From Simmondsia chinensis (Eukaryota > Streptophyta > Magnoliopsida > Caryophyllales > Simmondsiaceae), in contig JAGTTD010000005.1 of the NCBI GenBank assembly GCA_018398585.1, forward strand, positions 5,821,355-5,885,354: 64,000 bases of DNA, written 5' to 3'. Positions 11,767 to 21,730 of the stretch are shown piece by piece. Under the pieces are notes generated by a model, which saw only the letters and a list, made by a program, of their open reading frames with translations, searched no databases and was not told the DNA's origin. Positions within the stretch are counted from its first letter, which is position 1. The number at the start of each line of letters is the position of its first letter. The translations under genes and the position numbers were made by a program.

Positions 11767-13234
11767 TGCGTTGTTCGATTTCCAATATAATTTACCATCT
11801 ATTCATAACCCTACAAATCCAAGCAAAACCCACTTCATTCCCTTGCAAAATCTCCAATCAGAACCCCAAATTTCGTCAAATTTCCCAGCAAATAAGGGGA
11901 TTCAGGCAATGATTGGGTGTCTTTAGATTTGAGAAATTTGGGCAGAAAAGGAATCTGGGTAGTGAGAGAAAGTAGAATTTGAGGGAGTTGACCCGGGGGG
12001 TTTGAGAGGTTTGCACCTCCAAAACTCTCTCTCTAATTTCTCTCTCTAAAGAAGCTTGAAGGGGGGGAAGGGTGGATGATTAATTTTACTGGTGGGGGAT
12101 GTAACTAATTGAAAATGGAAGGCCGTGACTGCGGAGGGAAGCCTGCTTCTTTTCGGATCAATACTCTCGTTATTTTTGTGCCTTATTTGACGGATAATAT
12201 TTTACTCATATTTAAATATATTAAATTAAAAAAATAAAAATAAAGAGAGGTAAATAAATTACTCTTATTTAATAATCGGGTAAAATAAGAGCAAAATTAT
12301 TTAAATTCTTTAAAAAAAATTAACCTTGCCTTTTTTAATTCCCTCAATTTAGGGTTCAAAAATTGGGAGTAAAAAAGGGTAATGGGGTGACTTCTTACCC
12401 TGTTACCTTTTTTTACCCCTTAAACACATTTGTCAAATAGTAATGAGAAATTACTCTCTTTACCTTTATTTCTCTTTATCCTATTATCAGACAGGGAGTT
12501 AATATTTTGTATTGAAGTTGTGAGAAAGAGTAGATTAATAGGTGAGTGAATCACTTATTTCGCATAATGTTAATTGATTTTAGGATGAAACCCTACTTAA
12601 ATTTATATTAGACCCCATGTGTGTTACATTGGGGATATTAATTTTTGTTAAAATTTTTACATGCGAGTCTAATTGAATATCATAGTAGAGTTGTGAAAAG
12701 TGAAAACATCAATATATAAGTCTACTGGTTACTTCACCGAACGTCAATTGATTTTAGGATTAAAATCTCATGTGTGTCGACTTTATGGATTGACATGGAA
12801 ACCAATGAAATACAGTAATTTTTTTAATCCATAATTTTTTGTGAAATAGATCCCTCATCTTATTTTTCTTCATTAACATTGTCGTGGAATGAAATAAATA
12901 GTAAAGAAATAGTAGATTTGCTAATAAATAATTACAAACCTTACACAATTCACACTGTTGTTTAAAATATTTTATTATATATATAATTAAAATAAAAAAT
13001 TATTTTATAAAGTTTATAAATTAAAAAAAGGCAAAAATACTAGAAACTTTTTAACATGTGCCCAATTAGCATATATTAAGGTATATTAAATACATTATAT
13101 TTTAATATTTAATTAACTAATATAAAATTTATTATTATTACTAAGTATATCTGATTAATTAAACATAAAAGTATAGTACAATTAATGTATATTAGCATGT
13201 TCTCGAGACCCAAAATACTAATACATAATTTACT

Positions 13235-13267
<33 letters not shown>

Positions 13268-13623
13268 TTGTGTAAAAGTTGGTTGCTCACCTGCCAGTCC
13301 AGCTCCAGCCTACGCGTTCAAACGAAAGTGGATCTTGGAGCCTCGAATATGGAACCCACTTCTCCCAATACCATATTAACAACTGTAATATATTAATTAA
13401 ATAAATACATAAATATAATATGGTAAGAGGTTTTTTTTTACTATTCATATTATCAGAGCAAAAAATACTAATAATTTAATAATTTAATATTTTTAAATTA
13501 ATAATTGCTTTATTTTTTTGTCCTTATATTAGTGTTTTTGCTTTAGTAATATAATTTTTTTTTTTTAAGTATATACACTGACTATAAAATATTACTATTT
13601 TGTGTATTTTGTTTTATTAAATA
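11767..13623. other. intergenic region upstream of the transporter
   Basis: The first few hundred bases upstream of the transporter start (to about 12150) carry CT/GA-rich runs consistent with its promoter and 5' UTR, which would be read leftward. Beyond that the sequence is AT-rich. A diverged direct repeat occurs at 12518-12593 and 12690-12768 (shared core AATTGATTTTAGGAT), and a (TA)n microsatellite lies at 13236-13262. No gene was recognised. Confidence 0.5.
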
Positions 13624-13872
13624 TGTCATTTAGTGTATGTGCTCCTCCTTCTCCTTATTCTCTCCTTCTTTGACTTTTTTATCAGAATACAAGGTGATTG
13701 ATTTGTGGTTTATCTGCAGGCATTCAACTACTTCAGGTTGGGGGTCCCCGGAAACAGTCTCCTTTCCAGCGGGAAGGGGTAAGGCTGCGTACATCACCCC
13801 CCCCCAGACCCTGAGTTCAGCGGGAGCCGCAAGGCACTGGGACTGTTATTGTTGTTGTCATTTAGTGTATGT
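13624..13872 (+). mobile_element. SINE (Au/TS-like) with 17-bp target duplications
   Basis: The direct repeat TGTCATTTAGTGTATGT occurs at 13624-13640 and again at 13856-13872. The body between them (13641-13855) contains CCCCGGAAACAGTCTCC, GGGGTAAGGCTGCGTACATC, CCAGACCCTGAG, GCGGGAGCCGC and GGCACTGGGAC. It ends in the TTATTGTTGTTG tail that defines Au/TS-type plant SINEs. The first 95 bp are not an obvious tRNA or 5S head. The long perfect duplication shows insertion by LINE-type target-primed reverse transcription. Confidence 0.9.
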
Positions 13873-15131
13873 ATACCTCTCTCTCTCTCTATATATATAT
13901 GTATATATGTATGTATAATATTTTTTAAGAAATTTTGTTCATGTATCTATAGGTTATGTAGTATAATTTTGAATATTTTAAGATTTTAATATACATTTGA
14001 GATGCCTTAAATTTGGCAACTTTTTTGAGTTTTTTACTAAAAATTATCTAAATTTTATGTACATTTTAAAAAAATTATCTATTCTAATTTTTCAATATCA
14101 TACTTTAATGTTAATGCTATTAACATCCTTTACTTTTTGTTGACGCGCCATTTAAAAAAATATTTTTAAAATGTTTAAAATTTTATCCAATATTTTAAAT
14201 TATTTTCTCTTTTTTTTCAAAAACTATGTCAGCAAAAACTAATAGATATTAATACAATAATATTAAAGTGTGATATTAAAAAATTTTAAAAAGTTTAGAT
14301 GTAGCATTAAGAAATTAGAAAATATAGGTAACTTTTTAAAACCATACCAAAAGCTTAGGTGATTTTTAATAAGAATACCAAGATTTTTAGGTACCCTTTA
14401 TTCAAAGGGTGAGAGTTTCATTATTTTTTTTTGTTGATGTACACCCAAAAAATGTTAAAAAAAAGGGCTTTATTATACAGTAAGAGAAACATGAAAATGC
14501 CACAAATAGGTCACAGTTGGTCGTTAACGAACAATTTGTTCCTAAGCACTTTGATTCTCGTGACATTTTTGTGAGTTTTTTCTCATGACTTTTAGAATTT
14601 TTCAGAAAATAATTTAGTTAGAGAAAAAATATCATTTTGTTCTTTAAATGATTTAAGAAATTTTGAATAAAATAAACCCGTAACTCCTATCCTCTACCAC
14701 TGTTATCACCAGCTCCTCCCTATCATCACCACTACCGTCACTTGCCTCTGTCTAATGCCATCACTGTCATCGTTGACCTTTTCCAAGGTCACCAGTGTTA
14801 TCAGATGCCTCTCCGCTCTAATAGCGCCTTTTCCAACTATTCCCACCACTCTCGCTATTGTCTCTGACCTCCCCCGATCCCCACCCCATTGCTGGCCTAC
14901 CCACCCTCGCACAGTTGTCGACAGCCGCCCACCCCCGAACTTCTAATTCTAAACTGCATTCCTTCGTGAACCCTTATTATATTTAGTTTAACTTAGTTTG
15001 ATTATGTTTGAACCCGTGAAAACTCTTTCCATAAATTACTAATTTTTTATTACTTATGTATCTTAAAGTTTGTACTTATATTATTTAAATATTTAGTTAT
15101 TCTAATATATATATATACACACACACCACAG
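13873..15131. other. AT-rich intergenic DNA
   Basis: Includes short (CT)n/(TA)n microsatellites at 13877-13905 and a C-rich, low-complexity stretch at 14690-14940 giving antiparallel short frames without family resemblance. Nothing here supports a gene. Confidence 0.5.
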
Positions 15132-15350
15132 AGGGTACCAACACGATATTACTAGATCCCATTAGAGCTCCGAAATTAAGCGTGCTTGTACGAAAGCAGT
15201 ACCAAGATGGGTGATCTCCTAGGAAGTCCTCACTCTCAAGTTGGAGACGCTCGGAAACAGCCTCTCTTCAGGGGTAATACCCTGAAGCAAGAAGGCTGCA
15301 TATATCTGTCTCCTCATACCCTGCTGAGGCAGGAGCCCTTGAAACGCCAA
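15132..15350 (+). mobile_element. 5S rRNA-headed SINE
   Basis: Positions 15132-15232 align along nearly the whole of a plant 5S rRNA: TACCA near the start, then GATCCCATTAGAGCTCCGAA, ATTAAGCGTGCTTG (A box), the intermediate element, GATGGGTGATCTCCT (C box) and GGAAGTCCTC. The match stops before the 5S 3' end and runs directly into the Au/TS-like SINE body: TCGGAAACAGCCTCTC, GGGGTAATACCC, AAGGCTGCATATATC, CATACCCTGC, GGCAGGAGCCC, then an AT-rich tail. It is not a functional 5S gene because it has many substitutions and no 3' end. The 5S internal promoter would supply Pol III transcription. A Cassandra-type TRIM LTR also carries 5S sequence but would not be joined to this SINE body. Confidence 0.8.
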
Positions 15351-16045
15351 GTATGTTATTATTTTTTTTTTTTAATACATACACTAATAATAATTTATAT
15401 ATATTTTTGTCATTGCATTAGCACGTGACACGATACATAGGACAAAGAGGCTGTGAGTTATTGGATGTTTGCTGTGTTTCAGATTTCCAACGAGGAACCC
15501 GTTGCCCTGCGACAAGGTACAGTTGTAAACCTGAGTGAAATTCACATATAATTACATATTTTAAATACATATTTATACTATTCCATTTAAAAAAAGACAT
15601 TTATGTATTATTACCAATAATATAATAAACTATTTTTTTTCTTAATGTTATTCGTATAATATACGTATTCATATTTTTTTATTTTAAAATAAATGATAAT
15701 GGAAAATAATCAACGCATATAACTAATTTTCATATTCTATATTTTGCTAAATTTGGCACTTTAACTCTTAAATTATTTATTGTATCCTATAATTATGTGT
15801 TCACCGCTTTTGTGATTAATGTTGTAACCGTTGACCAGCATTTTTGTGTATATAGTCAAATAATACACGTACGTATTAGATCTTGTTTAATTATCGTACC
15901 ATATTTTGTTAATAGAGATGTAAACTACTTAGAAAACTTAAGAACAATTTAAATATAATAGATAAATTGCCATTTGAAAATTTAACTTTGTAATTTAGAT
16001 ATCTTGATATTTATATATTATAATAAGGATAATAATAATAATAAT
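15351..16045. other. AT-rich intergenic DNA
   Basis: No gene, repeat family or RNA could be recognised. The segment separates the 5S-headed SINE from the copia LTR. Confidence 0.5.
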
Positions 16046-16505
16046 TGTGCGGAAAAAACTCAACTCCCAGTATGCAATCCGAATCAAATACCACGACAAT
16101 ACGAGAAGTAAATGGACTAAAAGAGAAAAGAAACAAATGACACAATGATTTACGTGAAAACCCCTCTACAATCGAGAAGGGAGAAAACTACGAGCGAAGA
16201 TTGGAGCTTTTATTACTGAATCGAAAAGAAGAATTACCATAACTCATTTTCTCTCTCTCTCTCTCTCTCTCTTTGGTGCGGCGCCGCAAGGAAACGCTCA
16301 AGAATTAAATTGGATTACAACCGGACAAACCCCGTGTCACTATATATACACGGGTGAAATCGCGGGCCGATCGATCGGCGCTGCTACGGCTTCAAATCCT
16401 TAATTTTGCTTATATGCCCGATCGATCGGTACTTCCCCCAATCGATCGGCACCCTCACGGCCTCCTCTCTTATTTTTCAAGGAATTTTGAGACATTTTCC
16501 TAACA
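16046..16505 (-). repeat. copia 3' LTR (about 460 bp)
   Basis: On the minus strand the purine-rich CCAAGGTGGAGATT is followed by the LTR start TGTTAGGAAAATG at 16505. The LTR runs to ...TTTTTTCCGCACA at about 16046. This polypurine tract and start are typical of the Tork/Tnt1 copia lineage. The LTR has three GATCGATCGG palindromes at 16366-16460, a TATATATAG box near 16340 and a (CT)n run at 16252-16272. The upstream pol fragment (16599-17573) is in the same orientation. Confidence 0.85.
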
Positions 16506-16598
16506 AATCTCCACCTTGGCTCAAAATTAACATCAACAATAAAATAACTCTACCTTCTCCACAAACGCCCCCTCAGCCGGGGCTAACACACATCAAAC

Positions 16599-17573
16599 TC
16601 AAAGACCCACCTGCTTGAATTTGCTCCCTGGTAGTATTTTAGTGAACATGTCAGCTGGATTGTCCTCAGTCCCTATCTTTTTCAACTCCACCTTCCGCTT
16701 ATCAATCAGATCTCTAATGAAATGATGCTTTACATCTATATGCTTCGTTCTGTCATGATGTGACATCTGATCCTTCGCTAGGTGAATAGTGGACTGACTA
16801 TCACAATAGACTCTAACAATGCCCTGCTCAGCACTGATCTCACTAATCAAACCCCTCAACCAGACGGCTTCTTTGAATGCTTCTGTGACTGCCATATACT
16901 CTACCTCGGTAGTAGACTGTGCCGTAACAGACTATAGACACGCTCTCCAACTGATAGCTGTGTCCCCTAAACAAAACACATACCCTGATGTGGACTTTCT
17001 CTTATCGAGGTCTCCACCATAATCAGAATCTACATACCCAACCAAGCAGCATTTACTTTTTTCATATTCCAAACAAACATCAGAACTTCCACGAAGATAC
17101 CTGAGAATCCATTTCACAGCATGCCAATGCTCTTTACCTGGTTTTGCCATGTACCTACTGACTTTGCTCACTGCAAAAGCAATATCTGGACCCGTACAGA
17201 CTATCGCATACATAATACTGTCCACTACAATAGAATAGGGAATCTGAGACATGTACCTGACATCTTCCTCAGTTTGAGGTGAATCAAATGCTGAAAGCCT
17301 GAAGTGAGCTGCTCAGGGCGTGCTAACTGGATTAGCATCCTTTATATGAAACTTGTCTAATACCTTCTCAATATACTTCTCATGTGACAAGTATAATTTT
17401 TCGGCTTTTCGGTCTCTACGAATCTCCATGCCTAAAATCTTCTTAGCTGCGCCATGATCTTTCATCTCAAACTCACTCTTTAACATAGATTTCAAGTCAT
17501 CAACATCTTTCATGTCTCGTGCTGCAAGCAACATATCATCGACGTATAAAAGCATATAACATAATTTTGCCAC
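16599..17573 (-). pseudogene. Ty1/copia pol 3' fragment (RT end and RNase H)
   Basis: The fragment begins in the reverse transcriptase palm at LLYVDDMLLAARDM (the catalytic YVDD box) and continues through KILGMEIRRDRKAEKLYLS and KYIEKVLDKFHIKDA. It then reads the connection segment GKEHWHAVKWILRYLRGSSD and RNase H motifs (YVDSDYGGDLDKRKSTSGY, TEVEYMAV, VYCDSQSTIHLAKD, HHDRTKHIDVKHHFIRDLI, DNPADMFTK). Reading is in one frame throughout, broken only by two stops (about 17313 TGA and 16920 TAG). Gag, protease, integrase and most of RT are missing, because the element is cut at 17573 where a partial TIR element begins. Tork/Tnt1 lineage. Confidence 0.9.
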
Positions 17574-17729
17574 TCAAAATTACGTCATTAACTTAACTTA
17601 AATTTAACCAGAGGACTAAATTGACACATTTTGAATTGTACTGGGACTAAACTGACAGAATTAAAAGCATAAAGACTAAATTGATACAATGGGTAATGTA
17701 CAGGGACCTTAGGCATAAATAACCCAATA
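17574..17729. mobile_element. truncated TIR element (relative of 5356-5763)
   Basis: It repeats the right half of the element at 5356-5763: AAATTACGTCATTAACTTAAC, several ACTAAATTGACAC boxes, then AGGGACCTTAGGCATAAATAACCC at its right end. Its left end coincides with the break in the copia pol frame, so the two events may be linked. Confidence 0.6.
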
Positions 17730-17962
17730 TATTTGGATATTTGTATTGTATTAGTTTGTACTTTAGTTTAGTTAAGATGAGATTGAGAATGCAATACTAC
17801 AGTAAAAAAAATGTTTGCTTTTTACTATAAAACAAACATTTTTGTCTTTTCCTTATAATTGAGTCCACTTCAATCTCTATAAAGTAAAACGACGCAACTC
17901 GTTTAAATACAAAATGATTTGAAATACAATTAGTTTTTATAATTAGTTAATAATGGTCAATA

Positions 17963-17978
17963 TCATATATAACGAAAT
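17963..17978. repeat. 16-bp target-site duplication, left copy
   Basis: TCATATATAACGAAAT here is identical to 20571-20586, immediately after the poly(A) tail of the LINE derivative, and so defines the exact limits of that insertion. Confidence 0.92.
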
Positions 17979-20570
17979 GTTCTCTCTCCTCAAATTCAAA
18001 AGCAACGGTCACTGTTTCACACCGCCTCCCCGGCGCGTGTGGGTGCATGACCAACCACCCCGAGGCCAGAGTTCGAACCCGACGTCGCCAAAGCCTCCCC
18101 GTGCCGGCTGAAGGTGCTCGCTGATTGCCGGAAACTCTAGCACTTCGTCTTCTTCCCCGTCTCCCCTCTGCTCCAAGCTTCATCGTCACCGGTCTTCGAC
18201 TCCCACCGTGCTCCCCCTAAGTCCGACGCCCAGCCACGCCACACCGGTAACTTCACCCCTTTACCTCCTTTCCTTTCTCCGCATCCCCTCTTGCTCTACC
18301 TGTTGGATCGGGTCTCCTCCCCTTCCTCCAGCGACCACCAGCGCCCTGTTCATGGCGGCTCATAATGAGGCTTTGTCAATTTTTGTCGACTGTCTCCCAG
18401 AGTTTACTTCAAATTTGTGGCTAAAGGCTGTTTTCCGGGATTTTCGGTCAGTTTATGACTGTTTTGTCCCAAAAAATAGAAGGGCCAAAACAAGATTCTC
18501 TTATGGTTTTGTCAGGTTCCGGCAGAGGAGTTAGGCTCTCCGAGCCATTGAGTCCAGGAATGGCTGCTGGATTATTGGATACAAGATCAAAGTTGATTGG
18601 GCTAAACAACGCAAAGGGTCGAGCAACATTTCTCATCCTGACCAAAACCAACAGCGGAGTCCCAAAGTGATCAGTGGGTAAAGAGTGGTTGACACAACTA
18701 CCAATCATAATCCAAAGGGTTTAGGCCCAACAGCTTCAGAGTGAGTTGCAGCGCAACAGAATGGCCCCAAGATCGTTACAGCAACCACGAACAAACAAGT
18801 GGAAGATTGGCTCGGACATTCGATTATGGGCCATTCTTATGGGGATGATACGCTTGACAATGTCCTCAGGTTCCTTACAGAGAATAAGCTATTTGATTTG
18901 GCACCAAGAGGACTGAGCTCAGACACTTTCATCCTTACCTGTGACTCAACTGAGGCTTTGGAAGATTATCTCTGGCCCCAGAAGCATGTGCTCCTTCAAA
19001 AATTTAGACAGGTGAATCGCTACACAGGGCAAACTCTTAGTACTACTAGAAGAAGAGTTTGGATTGAGATCCATGGTCTACCACTGCAGTGCTGGTCAAC
19101 GGAGTGCTTCACTAGCTTTGCTGAAGTCTGGGGTAGAATCATTAGAGTTGATTCCAGAACTTCAGCGATGCGATGCGTAGATGCGGCGAAGGTTCTCATT
19201 GAAACATGCTCCCTCTCTGTTATTCAGCAGATGGTGCAAGTTAACTTTAGAGGGGGAAGCCGAATGGTATTTGTGAAGGAAGGGAACTCTAAGCTAATCC
19301 CGAACTACTCCGCAGAAGTCATTGCCCTCGCCGCAGCTGCCAGACTGAACAGGGAACTAGCCCTTACTCCCCGTCAAGTCCCGAACTCTAGTGCCTATTG
19401 CACCACGACGCTTATTGATCCTGCTATGGATCCACATTAGGAGTTGGCCCCTCTGATACGCCCAAGGACTGCATATCTGGATGTGTGTATCGATAGATTG
19501 GTTGCAAGACAATTGATGCTACATGTTAACCATCAGGTTTTGGGTAGTTATCCCGGGGTTCTCCACTTCCCTTACTCAACTGTCAACTAGGCCCAGACGC
19601 TTACCCGAGACCAGACAGCATCAATACCACCCCAGGTACCCAGTTCATGGGTGAGGTCGCAACTCCTTCTGCCTTGGCTTGAAGACAGTGGAGCTAGCAC
19701 CCATGGGTTGCAAGAGCAGTTATCACCTCATGTTATTCAAACTCCAGACGTTGGCAGTGACATGGAGTCTACGTCCTCGGGGCCTGTTTTCCCACCAGGC
19801 TTTGAACCAATAATTGCCCACAGTCAGGATGTGAATCCGATACCGTGTATGGAGCAGGCGAACGATTTTGCGGAGACTTCCAGGGCAGGGACAAGGAGGA
19901 GAAAAGAGAGACAGGGGTGTCAGGAACCCTACGAGGGCTCCACTAAAAGGAAGCGTAGGGCAATCAAGCGTTGGAGAAAAGAACAAGAGAAACAGAACTT
20001 ACATAAGTTCTTTGCTGATATGTCTCCTGGTAGCAGTGGTAAGAAGACACCTCAAAAACTGACAAAAGAAAAAGGGAAGAAGAAGTCTAGGAACAAGAAC
20101 AAGATGTGTTTTACCGCTGAGCAACTCCTTGACGGGAAAAGAACATGGGAGACTGGGAAGAAGCTTGGTTTGGCTTTCCATGGCGATGAATCTCTCATGA
20201 TCGAACGTTTCGCAATGATGTACTAGAGTTTTTGTTTCCAGTGAGTGGCCCCCTCGGCTCTGGTGCGGATGTTTTGATCCTCTCTGCTGTCTCCTTTTGG
20301 TCTGTCCGCCTCTTAGGTCTGTTTGTGTCTTTATCCTGTTTTGTCTTTTTCAGTCTCCCGTGTTTCTTTTCCTGTTTTGCAGTCTTTAGGTGTATGTCCT
20401 GTCCGGTCCTGTTTCTTTTCCCTTTGTCCCTTGTTGGTTGTTTTCCCTGTTGTGTGTCTGTGTTTCGAGTTGTCCCCCTTTCGTGCAGCCACTTTTTGGT
20501 GAGTCGGTTTCCTTTTTGGATTGCCAGGTTTCTGCATGGCGTTTCTCGCCACTTATCAAAAAAAAAAAAA
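17979..20570 (+). mobile_element. ORF1-only L1-type LINE derivative
   Basis: A 2592-bp insertion lies between perfect 16-bp duplications (17963-17978 and 20571-20586) and ends in A12-13. It has a GC-rich 5' region, one ORF1 frame (18352-20226) and about 340 bp of T/C-rich 3' UTR. There is no endonuclease or reverse transcriptase anywhere. Because duplications and poly(A) are intact, the ORF2-less form itself was retrotransposed, with enzymes supplied in trans, rather than being deleted afterwards. The RRM plus DUF4283-like ORF1 matches the plant L1 subclade described for BNR-type LINEs. Confidence 0.88.
18352..20226 (+). pseudogene. LINE ORF1 with RRM and DUF4283-like domain
   Basis: A single frame of 625 codons begins at ATG 18352 (MAAHNEALSIFVDCLPE). 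The N-terminal RRM shows RNP2 LSIFVDCLPE and RNP1 RFSYGFVRF, then AIESRNGCWIIGYKIKVDWA. The middle part holds the DUF4283-like motif VWIEIHGLPLQCW and FAEVWGRIIRVD. The C-terminal part is strongly basic (RRRKERQG, KRKRRAIKRWRKEQEKQ, KKSRNKNKM). Such proteins bind LINE RNA. The frame is broken by five stop codons (18532 TAG, 18679 TAA, 18742 TGA, 19438 TAG, 19588 TAG) but by no frameshift. All five could come from C-to-T changes in CAG, CAA or CGA codons, as expected of a methylated old repeat. Confidence 0.87.
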
Positions 20571-20586
20571 TCATATATAACGAAAT
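20571..20586. repeat. 16-bp target-site duplication, right copy
   Basis: Identical to 17963-17978; it directly follows the poly(A) of the LINE derivative. Confidence 0.92.
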
Positions 20587-21730
20587 AGAAATTGGACAAA
20601 ATCCACTAAATCTATACACACTTTTAACATTGATAAAACTCAGGGGAGGGGATGCATCCGAACTCACGTATTAGAATTAACCAACTGTCACCTCAACCAT
20701 TGAAATAAACCAAGTACCAACAGCAAATCTATACATATGTTAAAGATAAAAGCAAGAACAATTTGATAAAGGAAACTTCCACTAAAAACAATGATAGCGC
20801 TGGCTTTTTTTTTTTTTTTTTTTTTTTTAATTTTGTTTTCCACCCGAAGTCAGAGGAAAGTCTTTGTAAAGACAAGCCATCAATTCTGTTTGATTCCTAA
20901 CGGTAAAAACAATAGAAAACACGTGTATAATTTAAATCCCTCTGTAGTCCCAAAATTTTATGCTAAAAATAAGGGGGTAAAAAATGTAGGGTTGTGTGTA
21001 CAAAGAGTTGTATTATCATTTCAAAGCTTGGAAATTTCTTCTCATTATTGAGAAATTGGGAGATTAGAGAGAGATTTCAAGAGGGAAAAAAAAGTTTATT
21101 TTTTTTTTCTTCGATATCTCTTATTATTCTCTCTTGTTGTCATCCACAATAATTAAAAGAACAAAAACCACGAAAGAGCAGTGTCAAGATCGGTTCGCTT
21201 TTCTGGTGATTGACAGAGTCGATTAGGTAAGACTCGGTATGCGGATTGCTTCGTAAATCTCTCATGAATAAACATGGTTTGTCAGGAATCAGATACGCGA
21301 GTGTATAAACTGCATTCATCGTTCATGACATTTGAGGTTTTGTGGATTAGATGATTCAAAATATGTTCACATGATCGTATCATCATTGACCACATTTGAT
21401 TCAATTTGACTTGTTATAAGACTTATTTTCTTACGTAAAAAATTTGACGACCTAAAACCTAACTATTCTAGAAATTCAAAGGCATATTTAGCATTGTTTT
21501 TATTTATGGTTTTTGGGGCTTTTTTAGAAATGATTTTTCCTTTTTGATATTTATTTTCAGTTTTTTCTAATACGAGTGATCTTTAATAAAATTGAACTAC
21601 TCTCCAGTATTTCAGGTATTAAATCCTTGGTCTCTATATACACACACATAAAAATATAGATACATCACAGAAATTATTTAAAAAAAAAAAAAATCGCAGA
21701 AAAAGAAATTAAGAAGAGGAAAAATAGAGG
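20587..21730. other. upstream region of the clathrin assembly gene
   Basis: Contains a poly(T) tract at 20806-20828 and AT-rich DNA. From about 21050 to 21730 the GA/CT-rich runs just ahead of the start codon are consistent with promoter and 5' UTR. A GTAAG at about 21227 could be the donor of a 5' UTR intron, but this cannot be shown from sequence alone. Confidence 0.4.

Noticed and set aside
15132..15232. Functional 5S rRNA gene
   Set aside because: Many substitutions, missing 3' end, no Pol III T-run at the right place, and directly fused to a SINE body.
20195..20674. Basic Lys/Arg/Thr-rich frames on minus and Cys/Phe/Ser-rich frames on plus
   Set aside because: They arise from the T/C-rich 3' UTR of the LINE derivative.
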